Part shown: one piece after another, positions 35,868 through 45,262 of the stretch
Layout of the letters: each line of letters opens with the position of its first letter
Numbering within the stretch: the first letter of the stretch is position 1
NCBI RefSeq assembly: GCF_004363725.1
Contig: NZ_SNZF01000014.1
Span: forward strand, 44,116-108,115
DNA: 64,000 nucleotides
Source of the DNA: Aquamicrobium defluvii
GTDB lineage: Bacteria; Pseudomonadota; Alphaproteobacteria; Rhizobiales; Rhizobiaceae
Direction: 5' to 3'
The notes under the pieces: model-generated
What the model was told of the DNA's origin: nothing
The model's database searches: none
Seen by the model: only the letters and a program-made list of their open reading frames with translations
Program-made: the position numbers and the translations under genes

Positions 35868-35898
35868 AAAGGCCCCGACCTTTCAGCCGGGGCCTTTC
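35868..35898. terminator. Second hairpin terminator between fliJ and sciP
   Basis: AAAGGCCCCG (35868-35877) pairs with CGGGGCCTTT (35888-35897). It sits in a 357-base stretch between convergent fliJ and sciP, which otherwise shows no gene. Confidence 0.7.
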
Positions 35899-36097
35899 AA
35901 TCCAATCCTCTTTCCCCCAGGAACCCGGGGATGCGGGTTGCCCGCCAGCAAAAGGCGAATTTCGCCCACTCTGCCCGTCAAAAAACCGATGACCGGAGAG
36001 CGCCGCGCAGCCGGGTAGTCCGGGCTGCGGCTCAGCTCGTTTGCTTTCATCGCATTTTGTCGCGACCTCAGCCGAGATCGCCTGACTTCAAAATGCG

Positions 36098-36373
36098 TTA
36101 ATGTCTGTATTGCTGGATGCGCGTGGTACGCAGGCCCGCCAGTCCGTATTCGTCGATCGACGCCTGCCAGGACAGGAATTCCTCCGTCGTCAGGGCATAA
36201 CGCTGGCATGCTTCCTCAAGGCTCAGCAGGCCGCCGCGCACGGCTGCCACCACCTCTGCCTTGCGCCGGATAACCCAGCGCCGCGTATTGCTTGGCGGCA
36301 AATCGGCAATTGTAAGCGGGCTGCCGTCCGGCCCGATTACGTATTTGACTCGCGGTCTAACAAGATCGGTCAT
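36098..36373 (-). CDS. sciP: CtrA inhibitor SciP (DUF1153)
   Basis: A 91-residue helix-turn-helix protein. MTDLVRPRVKYVIGPDGSPL, then RRWVIRRKAEVVAAVRGGLL and EEFLSWQASIDEYGLAGLR are the strongly conserved DUF1153 blocks. In Caulobacter SciP binds CtrA and DNA and blocks activation of CtrA-dependent genes. Two ATGs lie side by side at the start; 36373 has the better spacing to GAGAG. Having sciP within 1.2 kb of ctrA puts activator and inhibitor in one cluster. Confidence 0.9.
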   Translation of the reverse strand: MTDLVRPRVKYVIGPDGSPLTIADLPPSNTRRWVIRRKAEVVAAVRGGLLSLEEACQRYALTTEEFLSWQASIDEYGLAGLRTTRIQQYRH

Positions 36374-36667
36374 CATACTCTCTACTAAAAACACGCAAGA
36401 ACCAATCGCTGCCACACTACCGCCACAGCTTTAAAAATTGCCTAAGCAGTTCCTAATGGATAGGTAACGAACATGAACATCACGTTAGGGAATACGCTGG
36501 CATTTATTTCAAAGATGGTTCAAATGCCGTGAAAGCTGTTTGCCCGATCCCCGGTTCGTGGGAAAACCGGTCTGGCAAGCCATCGATGCCTGTCCTATAT
36601 TCGCGTGCCAGGCCCGTATCCGGCGAACCGGAATGCAATGCCCTCGTATCCTGTTTGGAATGAAGAG

Positions 36668-37855
36668 ATGAACAGCCTTGACCTTCCCGCACGCCCGCAG
36701 GACACGCGCGTCGTCGTCGCCATGTCCGGCGGCGTCGATTCCTCGGTGGTGGCCGGGCTGCTCAAACGCGAAGGTTACGATGTCATCGGCGTGACGCTGC
36801 AACTCTACGATCATGGCGCAGCCACCCACCGGCCGGGCTCGTGCTGTGCCGGACAGGACGTTGACGACGCCCGCCGGGTGTCGGAAACGCTGGGCATTCC
36901 CCATTATGTGCTCGATTATGAACGGCGTTTCCGCGAAGCGGTGATCAACCCCTTCGCCGAAAGCTATGTACATGGCGAAACGCCGATTCCATGCGTTTCC
37001 TGTAACCAGACCGTCAAGTTTGCGGATCTTCTGACGACAGCCAGGGAACTGGGCGCCGACGCGCTGGCTACCGGCCACTATATCCGTTCGCGCCCCAACG
37101 GCTCCCATCGCGCGCTCTACCGCCCGCTCGACGCCGACCGCGACCAAAGCTATTTCCTGTTCGCGACCACGCAGGAGCAACTGGATTACCTGCGCTTTCC
37201 CCTGGGCGACCTGCCCAAGCCGGCTGTGCGCGCCATGGCCGAGGAAATGGGGCTGTCTGTCGCAACCAAGCAGGACAGCCAGGACATCTGTTTCGTACCG
37301 CAGGGAAAATATTCGGACATTATCGCCAGGCTGAAGCCGGGAGCCGCCAGCCCCGGCGACATTGTCCATATCGACGGACGCGTACTTGGCCGGCACGACG
37401 GCATTTTGCGCTACACGATCGGACAGCGCCGCGGCATAGGCGTCGCCTCCGGTGAACCGCTCTATGTCGTCCACCTCGATTCCGAGCGCTCGCGCGTCAT
37501 CGTCGGACCGCGCGAGGCGCTGGAAACGCACAAGGTCTACCTGCGCGACATGAACTGGCTGGGCGACACACCGCTGGCGGAAATCCCGGCCGAGGGCGTG
37601 GAGCTGTTCGCCAAGGTGCGCTCGACCCGTCCTCCCCGCCCGGCCGTGCTGCGCCAGTGCGAAGGCGCGGTCATGGTCGAACTGGTCGACGGCGAATCTG
37701 GCGTCGCCCCCGGTCAGGCCTGCGTGCTCTATTCCGACGACGGCAACGAGGCGCGGGTTCTGGGCGGTGGCTTCATCGGCCGGTCCGAACGCGGCGCGGA
37801 AGCCGAGGCCATGTTGTCGCGCCTTGGCGCCGTACCGGCACAGGCGCACGGCTGA
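36668..37855 (+). CDS. mnmA: tRNA-uridine 2-sulfurtransferase
   Basis: A 395-residue enzyme making 2-thiouridine at the wobble position of Lys, Glu and Gln tRNAs. The PP-loop SGGVDSS is at residues 20-26, the first catalytic cysteine is in PCVSCN (C112), and the second is in DSQDICFVP (C208). The C-terminal beta barrel follows ([20 protein letters not shown]). ATG 36668 follows GAATGAAGAG and gives the family N-terminus after a short tail. The gap upstream to sciP (294 bases) shows nothing else. Confidence 0.94.
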   Translation: MNSLDLPARPQDTRVVVAMSGGVDSSVVAGLLKREGYDVIGVTLQLYDHGAATHRPGSCCAGQDVDDARRVSETLGIPHYVLDYERRFREAVINPFAESYVHGETPIPCVSCNQTVKFADLLTTARELGADALATGHYIRSRPNGSHRALYRPLDADRDQSYFLFATTQEQLDYLRFPLGDLPKPAVRAMAEEMGLSVATKQDSQDICFVPQGKYSDIIARLKPGAASPGDIVHIDGRVLGRHDGILRYTIGQRRGIGVASGEPLYVVHLDSERSRVIVGPREALETHKVYLRDMNWLGDTPLAEIPAEGVELFAKVRSTRPPRPAVLRQCEGAVMVELVDGESGVAPGQACVLYSDDGNEARVLGGGFIGRSERGAEAEAMLSRLGAVPAQAHG

Positions 37856-37895
37856 CCGCACACGCAAACGCCGGGAGCCGGGGAACGAACGCTCC

Positions 37896-38858
37896 CTACG
37901 ATGCGCGCTGGTGGCGCACCGTGCCCGCTGTCAGCACCTGAAGGACACGGATGGCCTCCTCGCCATTCGTGCGCGGCTCTTCCCGCGTCTGGATGCAATG
38001 GATGAAGTGCTCCAGTTCGCGCGTCAGCGGCATGCCCTGCTCCACCGCAATGTAGTGCGGCTCATCGGCAGTGAACGCCCACTGGCCGCTGTCCTGCCAG
38101 ATGGAGTGATGATAGACAGCCAGCTTGCGCTCCCATGGCTCGACATCGTCGAACACCGCCATGCCTTTCGTGCCGACGACCGTCAGCCGCCGCTCGCGAT
38201 AGGGATTGAGGCGCGAGGCGAACAGGTGTCCGCGCAGATTGCCCGGGAAGCGCATATGCAGATGCGCAAAATCGCTCAGATGATCGAGCGCCGCCGCCCC
38301 TTCCCCATGAACTTCCACCGGGGCGGCGCCCGTTATGGCGAGGATCATCGACAAATCATGAGGGGCGAGGTCCCACAGCGCATCGTTCTCGGTGTGGAAC
38401 TTGCCGAGTCCGAGACGGTGCGAATGGATGTAGCGCACCTCGCCAAGCTCGCCGGCATCGACGAGGGCCTTGAGCTTTTCGAAAGCCGGATGGAAACGCA
38501 GAACATGGCCGACCATGTAGACGCGGGAATTGTCCTGCGCCGCCTTCACCGCGCGCCCGGCATCCTCGACGGTGAGCGCCACCGGCTTCTCGACCAGCAC
38601 ATCCTTGCCCGCCTCGACGGCGCGGATGGCAGTCTCGGCATGGAACTGCGGCGGCAGGGCCATCACGATCGCGTCGATCTCTTCGCGTTCGAAAAGCTCG
38701 TCGGGAGCGAGCGCCAGGCATTCCTGTTCGCTGGCAAAGCCTTCGGCGCGATCGCGATTTGCATCGGAGACCGCGTAAAGGGCTCCGAGCGCCTTGAGGG
38801 TGCGGACATGGTTGCTGCCCCAGTATCCGCATCCAAGGACGGCAATACGCGGTTTCAT
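37896..38858 (-). CDS. Gfo/Idh/MocA-family NAD(P)-dependent oxidoreductase
   Basis: A 320-residue sugar-type dehydrogenase. The Rossmann motif GCGYWGSNH is near residue 10, the EKP motif (VLVEKPVAL) near 95, and LAPHDLSMIL holds the probable catalytic His. It is most like the WlbA/UDP-N-acetylglucosamine 3-dehydrogenase group used in surface polysaccharide synthesis, but no sugar-biosynthesis gene is adjacent. ATG 38858 gives MKPRIAVLGCGYWG; longer readings are not family-like. It is convergent with mnmA. Confidence 0.83.
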   Translation of the reverse strand: MKPRIAVLGCGYWGSNHVRTLKALGALYAVSDANRDRAEGFASEQECLALAPDELFEREEIDAIVMALPPQFHAETAIRAVEAGKDVLVEKPVALTVEDAGRAVKAAQDNSRVYMVGHVLRFHPAFEKLKALVDAGELGEVRYIHSHRLGLGKFHTENDALWDLAPHDLSMILAITGAAPVEVHGEGAAALDHLSDFAHLHMRFPGNLRGHLFASRLNPYRERRLTVVGTKGMAVFDDVEPWERKLAVYHHSIWQDSGQWAFTADEPHYIAVEQGMPLTRELEHFIHCIQTREEPRTNGEEAIRVLQVLTAGTVRHQRAS

Positions 38859-38997
38859 CAATCGTGGACTCGAAATTTTCGTGGCTGACACATAGCGGCG
38901 GGGCGATCCGAACTCAACCCCGCGCATTCACGGCGGCGTGGCTCAATACATTACAAAAAATAGGTTGTCTTGCCTGTAGAACAAGTCGTTTGCGTGC

Positions 38998-39026
38998 TTG
39001 ACAGGCCAGCCATGCCCCCCTTATAT
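38998..39026 (+). promoter_or_regulatory. Sigma-70-type promoter of the tRNA-Met gene
   Basis: TTGACA (38998-39003) and TTATAT (39021-39026) are separated by exactly 17 bases, 60 bases before the tRNA. Confidence 0.8.
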
Positions 39027-39085
39027 CCGCCCGACCTTGCGAGGGTTCGGCGGCAACCGGCCGCAAATCGAATCCTGCGCGCCGG

Positions 39086-39162
39086 GGCGGAGTAGCTCAG
39101 TCGGTTAGAGCAGAGGAATCATAATCCTTGTGTCGGCGGTTCGAATCCGTCCTCCGCTACCA
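39086..39162 (+). tRNA. tRNA-Met (CAU), elongator type
   Basis: A 77-base cloverleaf. Acceptor GGCGGAG pairs with CTCCGCT, D arm GCTC/GAGC, anticodon stem GAGGA/TCCTT with loop ATCATAA (anticodon CAT), T arm GGCGG/CCGTC with loop TTCGAAT; discriminator A and CCA are encoded. The anticodon stem lacks the three G-C pairs of initiator tRNA, so this is the elongator. A tRNA-Ile(CAU) is less likely given the similarity to rhizobial elongator Met tRNAs. Confidence 0.93.
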
Positions 39163-39593
39163 ACGGTCCCCGTTCATGAGTGTGCGTAACGGCCGATACG
39201 GTTATCTGTTGCCATATATTATTGATTTTATTGAATAATTTCGTATTCGGTGCAAATCTCGCGGCAAGTTGCTTTCATTGAAAGGCAGTCATCGAGCGAG
39301 CGGGGCGCCTGCAAAGGCAAAAATTCCACGTTCCGGCGCAGCGCTGCGGTTGCCTATTGATGGGGGGTTATCCAGCCTTTTGCGGCGCGTGTTTCTCTGC
39401 GGGATCGGCGTGCAATTCTCACCCGATGGATCAAAAGAGCGACATGGTCCCACCGGGATTCTGACAGCGCCTTGCACTATCGGGTATCGCTTTTCCATAA
39501 CTCAAATCGCCCACCGTCCGCGAAAGATGTCTTCCGCTGCGCGACGGGCTATGCACGCTCTTTTAAAAGCGATCTTGTGCGGAACGCTCCGCG
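39163..39593. other. Gene-free stretch after tRNA-Met
   Basis: A 431-base stretch with an AT-rich part near 39200-39250. The ORF at 39269-39622 runs into the next gene's 3' end on the other strand and does not look like a protein. No integrase or att-like repeat of the tRNA 3' end was seen. Confidence 0.5.
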
Positions 39594-40907
39594 TCACCTT
39601 TTTCGAAAGCGCGTCAGTGTGAAAGAGCGCATCTCGTGCTTCGGGCGCTTTTCCTCAACCAGATCGGCCACGACCGCCGCCATTCCCGGACCGATGCCGA
39701 AGCCATGGCCGCTCATGCCGGTCGCAATCGTCAGGCCGGCGATCGCGGCTTTGTCGACGATGGGCACAACGTCCGGCATCGTGTCGATCATGCCTCCCCA
39801 GGATTGCCTGATCCCCGGCCGGCCCGCGCCCGGGAATGCCTCGGCGAAGAAGGTCAGCACCCGCTCCAGTTCCTTGCGGTTCGGTTCCGGATCGAGAATC
39901 CTGCACTGTTCAAACGGCGTTGTTTCGTCGGAACGCCAATGCCGCGCGGTTTGCCATGCATCGGGAAAGGTTCGCGGGGCGGCAAGCCTGAACCGCGTGC
40001 TTCCGAACTCCTCCTTCAACGCAGGAAGATAGGAGAAGAAATTCCGGAAGGCGTCGGGACCGATGAAAAAGTCATGCGCCTCCCATGGCGTAATCGTGTA
40101 GCCCCCGTCTGCCCGCCGGCGAAATGCGAACCGGCCGTCTCCGGCCGCAGCATTGGAAAACTCCGCCATGGGTTCGGTGCGCATCACGGATGACAGGACC
40201 GAAAGCTGCGGGATCCGGATGCCGTGCGCGGCAAGAAACAGTGAACTCCATGCTCCGGCCGCCACGACCACACGATCGCAGTTCACCCTGCCCTTCTCGG
40301 TGATGATCCCCTGCAGCCGCTCCCCGGCGATTTCGAGCGCCCGCACCGCGCAGTTCTCGCGAATGATGACGCCGTCTTCCGTGGCGGCCTGCGCCAGTGC
40401 CGGCACGGTCGCGAACGGTTCCGCCATGGCATCGGAAGGCGTCGTCATGCCTCCCAGCCAGCCGGCGGCATTGGGCAGCATGGCTTCGGTTTCGCTTCGG
40501 GAAAGCATGCGCGTATCGACGCCGTAAGCGCGCGCGCCTTCAAGCCAGCTTTCATACTCGCGAAGCTTTGCGGCATTCCGGGCCAGATAGGTGATGCCGT
40601 TCTGGCGAAAGCCGATGCGCGCGCGCAGCTTTTCAGGCAGGCCTTTCCAGATCTGCAGCGACTCCATCATGATCGGCAATTCCGCATAATCGCGCCCCTG
40701 CTGGCGTACCCACCCCCAGTTGCGGCTGGACTGTTCGCCGGCGACGCGCCCCTTTTCGCAAACCAGGACCCTGCGCCCCCGCCGCGCAAGCTCCCATGCG
40801 GTCATCACGCCAATGATCCCGCCGCCGATGACGACGACATCGACGGCTTCAGGCAGCGTGCCGTCGAATTGGGGAGGATTGCTCAGGTTGATTGGAAAGA
40901 CGGACAT
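39594..40907 (-). CDS. FAD-dependent amino-acid oxidoreductase (DAO family)
   Basis: A 437-residue flavoprotein. The FAD motif GGGIIG is at residues 28-33, followed by the family stretch GEQSSRNWGWVRQQGRD. A C-terminal GMSGHGFGIGPGMAAVVADL closes the FAD site. DAO-family enzymes with SSRNWGW include pipecolate- and D-amino-acid-type dehydrogenases; the substrate here is not settled. It lies 6 bases downstream of a second FAD dehydrogenase gene and ends the Lrp/ABC-transporter operon. Confidence 0.82.
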   Translation of the reverse strand: MSVFPINLSNPPQFDGTLPEAVDVVVIGGGIIGVMTAWELARRGRRVLVCEKGRVAGEQSSRNWGWVRQQGRDYAELPIMMESLQIWKGLPEKLRARIGFRQNGITYLARNAAKLREYESWLEGARAYGVDTRMLSRSETEAMLPNAAGWLGGMTTPSDAMAEPFATVPALAQAATEDGVIIRENCAVRALEIAGERLQGIITEKGRVNCDRVVVAAGAWSSLFLAAHGIRIPQLSVLSSVMRTEPMAEFSNAAAGDGRFAFRRRADGGYTITPWEAHDFFIGPDAFRNFFSYLPALKEEFGSTRFRLAAPRTFPDAWQTARHWRSDETTPFEQCRILDPEPNRKELERVLTFFAEAFPGAGRPGIRQSWGGMIDTMPDVVPIVDKAAIAGLTIATGMSGHGFGIGPGMAAVVADLVEEKRPKHEMRSFTLTRFRKR

Positions 40908-40913
40908 GGGCAG

Positions 40914-42185
40914 TCAAAATCTCGCGGGACGATAGGGATGGAGATCGATGGCGGCAGGCCGCCCGCCGATGAGATCGGCGATCAGTTGCGCCGTTACCGC
41001 GGACAGGGTAACGCCGAGGTGGCCATGCCCGAAAGCGTAGACGACGTGCGGCGACGAGCGCGCACGACCGATGACGGGCAGCGTGTCCGGCGTTGAAGGG
41101 CGGTGCCCCATCCATTCCGACACCGGATGCGCGCCCTCAAGCGAGGGCACGGCTTTCGCCGCCTCGGGCAGCAGGGCGCGGATGCGCCGGTAGTCCGGAA
41201 CTGCATCGAGGCCCGCCAGTTCATCGCCGCTGATGAGGCGCAAACCATCATGCATGGGCGAGAGCACGAAGCCACTGCCGGGGAATACAACCGGTCCGCG
41301 CAGAAGCTTTTCCGATTCGGGCCGGAAACGCAGATGATAACCGCGCTCGCTTTCAAGGCTGACCCTGTCGCCCAGTTGCTTTGCCAGTATCGCGGACCAC
41401 GCTCCCGCCGCTATGACGACCCGGTCGAACCGATGGTCGCCGGTTGCGCCGGACAGGCTGACACCGCCGGCCGCCACAGGTTTCACACCGTGGATTTCGT
41501 CGCGAACGAATGTTGCCCCGGTCCGGCAGGCGGCTTCCAGATAGGCATTGGCCAGCCCGCCGGGACAACGGACATTGCCCGCGTCGGGCTGATAAACGCC
41601 GCAATGGCAATGATGCGGATTGAGGGCAGGTTCGAGATTGAGCAGGGCCGCCCGGTCGAGCACGGCATGAACGACGCCCAGCCTCGTCATCAGTTCTCGC
41701 TCCAGCGCGGAGTTGGCGAAATCGCGCTCGCCGGTATAGACCTTCAGCCAGCCCTCCTGCGTCAGCATATCGCTGGCCGATGCCATCTGCGCCAGTTGCC
41801 GATGCGCTGCCAGCGCGCGGGAAACGAGAGGAAACATGGCTGCGGCGATGCGGTTGACGCGCGCCGGGGTCCCGGCGGCCACAAAGCGGGCAAGCCATGG
41901 CAGCGCGGCAAAGGCATGCCCCAGCCGAAGGGTTGCGGGCGCCTGGCGATCCAGCAGATATGCAGGCAGGGAGCGGATGACGGCCGGTGTCGATATCGGC
42001 AGCACCGAGCCGGTGACGATGGCTCCCGCGTTGCCATAGGAGGTGCCCGACGCGGGCTCCTCGCGGTCGAACACGGTGACGCGATGTCCTTCCGCCGCAA
42101 GAGCCAGCGCCGTGCTGCATCCAACTATACCCGCCCCCACAATGGCGACAGAAAGCCCTGCATCGTTTTGCCCACGATGGTCCAT
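40914..42185 (-). CDS. D-amino-acid dehydrogenase-like FAD protein (DadA family)
   Basis: A 423-residue flavoprotein. GAGIVG at residues 17-22 binds FAD, SGTSYGNAGAI and YQPDAGNVRCPGGLANAYL are DadA-family blocks, and YAFGHGHLGVTLSAVTAQLI is near the end. DadA-type enzymes deaminate D-amino acids to keto acids with electrons passed to the respiratory chain. Two different FAD enzymes in one operon with an amino-acid importer suggests uptake and oxidation of a D-amino acid or an imino acid such as pipecolate or proline; this is inference. Confidence 0.84.
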   Translation of the reverse strand: MDHRGQNDAGLSVAIVGAGIVGCSTALALAAEGHRVTVFDREEPASGTSYGNAGAIVTGSVLPISTPAVIRSLPAYLLDRQAPATLRLGHAFAALPWLARFVAAGTPARVNRIAAAMFPLVSRALAAHRQLAQMASASDMLTQEGWLKVYTGERDFANSALERELMTRLGVVHAVLDRAALLNLEPALNPHHCHCGVYQPDAGNVRCPGGLANAYLEAACRTGATFVRDEIHGVKPVAAGGVSLSGATGDHRFDRVVIAAGAWSAILAKQLGDRVSLESERGYHLRFRPESEKLLRGPVVFPGSGFVLSPMHDGLRLISGDELAGLDAVPDYRRIRALLPEAAKAVPSLEGAHPVSEWMGHRPSTPDTLPVIGRARSSPHVVYAFGHGHLGVTLSAVTAQLIADLIGGRPAAIDLHPYRPARF

Positions 42186-42224
42186 GGTGTGATGTGCCTT
42201 GCTCGTCTGCCTTGGGCAACGGCT

Positions 42225-42956
42225 TCAGTGGTGAAGAATCTTGCTCAGGAAATCGCGCGTGCGCTCATTCTGAGGGTTTTTGAAGAAGTTTTCCGGTTTG
42301 CCGCTTTCGATGATCGCACCGCGATCCATGAAGACGACGCGGTCGGCAACCTTGCGGGCAAAACCCATTTCGTGGGTGACGACGATCATGGTCATGCCTT
42401 CCTTTGCAAGGCTGACCATGACATCGAGAACCTCATTGATCATCTCGGGGTCGAGCGCGGATGTCGGTTCGTCGAACAGCATGACCCGTGGCTGCATGCA
42501 CAGGGATCGCGCGATGGCGACACGCTGCTGCTGGCCGCCTGAAAGCTGGCCGGGATAGTTCTGCATCCGGTCCGCCAGCCCAACCTTGGCAAGAATCTCC
42601 CTGCCGCGCGCTTCCGCCTCGGCCTTCGGCAGCCCGCGCACATGTATGGGCGCCAGCGTCACATTTTCCAATGCGGTCTTGTGCGGATAAAGATTGAACT
42701 GCTGGAAAACGAAGCCGACCTCCATGCGCAGCTTTCTCAGGGGTGGCGATTTGCTGCCAAGATCGACACCATCGACGACCAGCCTGCCCGATTGAAACGG
42801 CTCCAGGCCGTTCACGCAGCGGATCAGCGTGCTTTTCCCGGAACCGGAGGGACCGCAGACGACCACGACCTCGCCCTTGCTGACATGCAGGTCGATGTCT
42901 CTCAGCACATGCAATGCGCTGCCAAACCATTTGTTCAGACCTTGAAATTCGATCAT
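42225..42956 (-). CDS. Polar amino-acid ABC transporter ATP-binding protein
   Basis: A 243-residue GlnQ/HisP-type ATPase with Walker [10 protein letters not shown] (residues 35-43), signature [15 protein letters not shown], Walker [16 protein letters not shown] and the switch His in [16 protein letters not shown]. It pairs with the two permeases and the binding protein upstream in the same operon (12-base gap to the preceding permease gene). It powers amino-acid uptake. Confidence 0.9.
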   Translation of the reverse strand: MIEFQGLNKWFGSALHVLRDIDLHVSKGEVVVVCGPSGSGKSTLIRCVNGLEPFQSGRLVVDGVDLGSKSPPLRKLRMEVGFVFQQFNLYPHKTALENVTLAPIHVRGLPKAEAEARGREILAKVGLADRMQNYPGQLSGGQQQRVAIARSLCMQPRVMLFDEPTSALDPEMINEVLDVMVSLAKEGMTMIVVTHEMGFARKVADRVVFMDRGAIIESGKPENFFKNPQNERTRDFLSKILHH

Positions 42957-42968
42957 CGCACTGTCCGG

Positions 42969-43631
42969 TTAGAGAATGGGAGATTGCGTGCCGCGCTCCA
43001 TGCGGCGCGAAAGATAGATCATCGGATAACAGACGATCAGATATCCGAGACCGACGACGCCGAATACCAGAAGGCCGTTTGGAATGTTCTGCACGATCAT
43101 CCAGCCCGAGCGGGTCAGGTCCATGATCCCGATCGCGGAGACAACCGACGAATCCTTGACCAGCAGGATGAACTGGCCGACCAGCGTGGGGCGCACGATC
43201 TGAAGCGCCTGCGGCAGGATGATCAGCCGAAGCTTCTGCGAATGGGTGAAGCCCGACGCGATTGCGGCTTCATTCTGCCCGCGCGGAACGGCGTTGATGC
43301 CGGCGGCGATGATCTCGCCGATGAAGCAGGCCGAAAGGTTGGAGAGGGCCAGAACGCCCGCGCTGAAGGCGGAAAGCTCGATCCCGACGGCCGGCAGGAT
43401 AAAGAAGCAGATGAACACCTGCACCAGAAACGGCGTGCCGCGGAACAGATCTATATAGAAGCCGCAGATTCCCGAGAGCCACCGGTTGCCGCTTGTGCGC
43501 GCAAGGGCGAAAATCAGCCCGACAATCATGCCCGCGACAAGCGACAGCAGCGACAGGGACACCGTCATGCCGAGCCCCTTCAGCAGAACGGGCCAGTAGT
43601 TCCACAGGCGCTCGATTTGAAACCAGATCAT
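42969..43631 (-). CDS. Amino-acid ABC transporter permease (second)
   Basis: A 220-residue permease of the polar amino-acid type with about five membrane spans. The cytoplasmic loop GQNEAAIASGFTHSQKLRLI is the EAA motif that docks the ATPase, and DLFRGTPFLVQVF is typical of HisM/GlnP proteins. It follows the other permease gene by 10 bases; the two should form a heterodimer. Confidence 0.88.
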   Translation of the reverse strand: MIWFQIERLWNYWPVLLKGLGMTVSLSLLSLVAGMIVGLIFALARTSGNRWLSGICGFYIDLFRGTPFLVQVFICFFILPAVGIELSAFSAGVLALSNLSACFIGEIIAAGINAVPRGQNEAAIASGFTHSQKLRLIILPQALQIVRPTLVGQFILLVKDSSVVSAIGIMDLTRSGWMIVQNIPNGLLVFGVVGLGYLIVCYPMIYLSRRMERGTQSPIL

Positions 43632-43641
43632 GCCGCCCCCC

Positions 43642-44307
43642 TCACTGCGAGTTCGTGCGATTGAAGTGCGACCAGGACGCGGCCAGCGCCTTGAGCAGAT
43701 AGTAGATCACCAGAAAGCCCACCGCCGTGGCCACCAGCCCCTCGACGGGCATGAAGCGGTCGAGCGCGATCTTCTGGCCGACACGGGTCAGTTCGACCAC
43801 CGAAATCAGCGACAGCAGCGAGGAATCCTTCACGAGCACGATGGCCTGCCCGATCAGCGGCGAGATGGTTGGCCGGATCGCCTGCGGCAGCACGATGAGC
43901 CTCATGCGCTGCACATAGGTGAAGCCCGAACTGAGAGCAGCCTCGAATTGTCCGCGCGGGATCGACAATATGCCCGAGCGGATGATCTCCGCGATGTAGG
44001 CGCCCGAATTCAACGCCAGCGCGATGATACCGATGGTGAATTCCGGCAGCAGAACGCCCAGGCGCGGCAGCCCGAAATAGAGGAAGTAAAGCTGCGCGAG
44101 CAGAGGCGTCGAGCGGATCAGATCGATATAGGCGACGCCCACGCCGCGCAGCCAGCGCACCGGCTGTATGCTGAGCCCGCAGGCGATGATGCCAATGATG
44201 AAAGCCCCGGTGAAACCGGCTGCCGAAAGCATCAGCGTGTTCAGGAAGCCTTCCCACAGATCGGGCAGGTACTCCGAAATGACGCGTATATTCAGATTGC
44301 CGAGCAT
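43642..44307 (-). CDS. Amino-acid ABC transporter permease (first)
   Basis: A 221-residue permease with the same layout as its neighbour: DLIRSTPLLAQLYFLYFGLP, then the EAA loop GQFEAALSSGFTYVQRMRLI. LKDSS-type lumen segments (VKDSSLLSLISVVELT) match the polar amino-acid group. It lies 69 bases after the binding-protein gene in the Lrp-controlled operon. Confidence 0.88.
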   Translation of the reverse strand: MLGNLNIRVISEYLPDLWEGFLNTLMLSAAGFTGAFIIGIIACGLSIQPVRWLRGVGVAYIDLIRSTPLLAQLYFLYFGLPRLGVLLPEFTIGIIALALNSGAYIAEIIRSGILSIPRGQFEAALSSGFTYVQRMRLIVLPQAIRPTISPLIGQAIVLVKDSSLLSLISVVELTRVGQKIALDRFMPVEGLVATAVGFLVIYYLLKALAASWSHFNRTNSQ

Positions 44308-44376
44308 AGTCAGCCCATCACCTCCCGTGCATGGCGACGGGGCGCGGAGGCAATGAGCCCCGCGCCCCTGCCGGCC

Positions 44377-45186
44377 TCAGTGGTCGGCCTGCCATTTGCT
44401 GGAATTCACCCAGTAGTCGAGGTTCTGCTTCAGGCGGCCATCAAGCTCTATCGTGTCGATGAACAGGTTGGTCCAGTTCAGCAGATCCTGCGAGTCATAG
44501 CGCACGGCATAGGCAAGCGGCTCGGCGGTCAGCATCTCGTCGAACACGGTGAAGGTGCCCTCGGGATAGTTGAGGACCTGCCCGGCCACGGCGGTGTTGT
44601 CGTTCACGCCGCACTGGGCCTGGCCTGAAGCCACGGCGTCCAGCACGATTGTGCCGCCGCCCTTGTAGGCTTTGACTTCCGCTTCCGGGAAGAAGTTCGG
44701 AACGCTCTTCTCGGCGGTCGACCCAAGCAGAACCGCAACTGTGGTGCCGGGCTTCTTGCAGTCCTCGAGGCTTGCAAATTCGCCGCCGGTTTTCACGAAG
44801 GCAACGGCGCCGACATGTATCCATGGCTTGGTGAAGGCAACCTTGGTTGCGCGCGCCAGCGTGGCGGTCATGTCGGCGGCGAGAATGTCGGCCTTGCCGG
44901 AAAGCAGCGCGGGGATCAGGCCGTCCCAGTCGAAATCGAGATAGGTGATCTTGACGCCCATTTCCTTGGCCATCAGTTCAGTCAGCTCGATGGCGCTGCC
45001 GGTTCTTTTGCCGTTCTTGTCCATGAACGAGAACGGAGGGCCCTGCGTCTGCACGGCGACGCGCAACTCGCCACGCGCCAGAATATCGTCGAGCGTTCCC
45101 GCAAAGGCACTCACAGTGCTTGCGGCATTGCCGGCCAGCGCAAGGAACACCGTGGATGCCAGAAGAGCCTTAACTTTACCGATCAT
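44377..45186 (-). CDS. Amino-acid ABC transporter substrate-binding protein
   Basis: A 269-residue periplasmic protein of family 3. The signal peptide (hydrophobic LLASTVFLALAGNAASTVSA) should be cut near AFA. The mature domain begins LDDILARGELRVAVQTQGPP and carries FSFMDKNGKRTGSAIELTEL with the usual ligand-binding Arg later (LAADMTATLARATKVAFT). It is the first transporter gene after the lrp-like regulator, with an AT-rich palindrome between them. The ligand is not defined; a D-amino acid or an imino acid is suggested by the downstream dehydrogenases. Confidence 0.87.
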   Translation of the reverse strand: MIGKVKALLASTVFLALAGNAASTVSAFAGTLDDILARGELRVAVQTQGPPFSFMDKNGKRTGSAIELTELMAKEMGVKITYLDFDWDGLIPALLSGKADILAADMTATLARATKVAFTKPWIHVGAVAFVKTGGEFASLEDCKKPGTTVAVLLGSTAEKSVPNFFPEAEVKAYKGGGTIVLDAVASGQAQCGVNDNTAVAGQVLNYPEGTFTVFDEMLTAEPLAYAVRYDSQDLLNWTNLFIDTIELDGRLKQNLDYWVNSSKWQADH

Positions 45187-45233
45187 TTCTATCGTCCTCC
45201 CTTTGAGTAAAGAAATGCAATAATATCCATCAA

Positions 45234-45257
45234 GGAATCATATATACTTATGATTCC
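45234..45257. promoter_or_regulatory. AT-rich palindrome, candidate Lrp-type operator
   Basis: GGAATCATA, spacer TATACT, TATGATTCC: a perfect 9-bp inverted repeat between the lrp-like gene (stop at 45263) and the binding-protein start at 45186. No T-run follows on the transcribed strand, so an operator fits better than a terminator. Confidence 0.65.
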
Positions 45258-45262
45258 ATATA

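Noticed and set aside
39269..39622. 117-residue ORF after tRNA-Met, possible remnant of an integrated element
   Set aside because: No integrase, no repeat of the tRNA 3' end, composition not protein-like.
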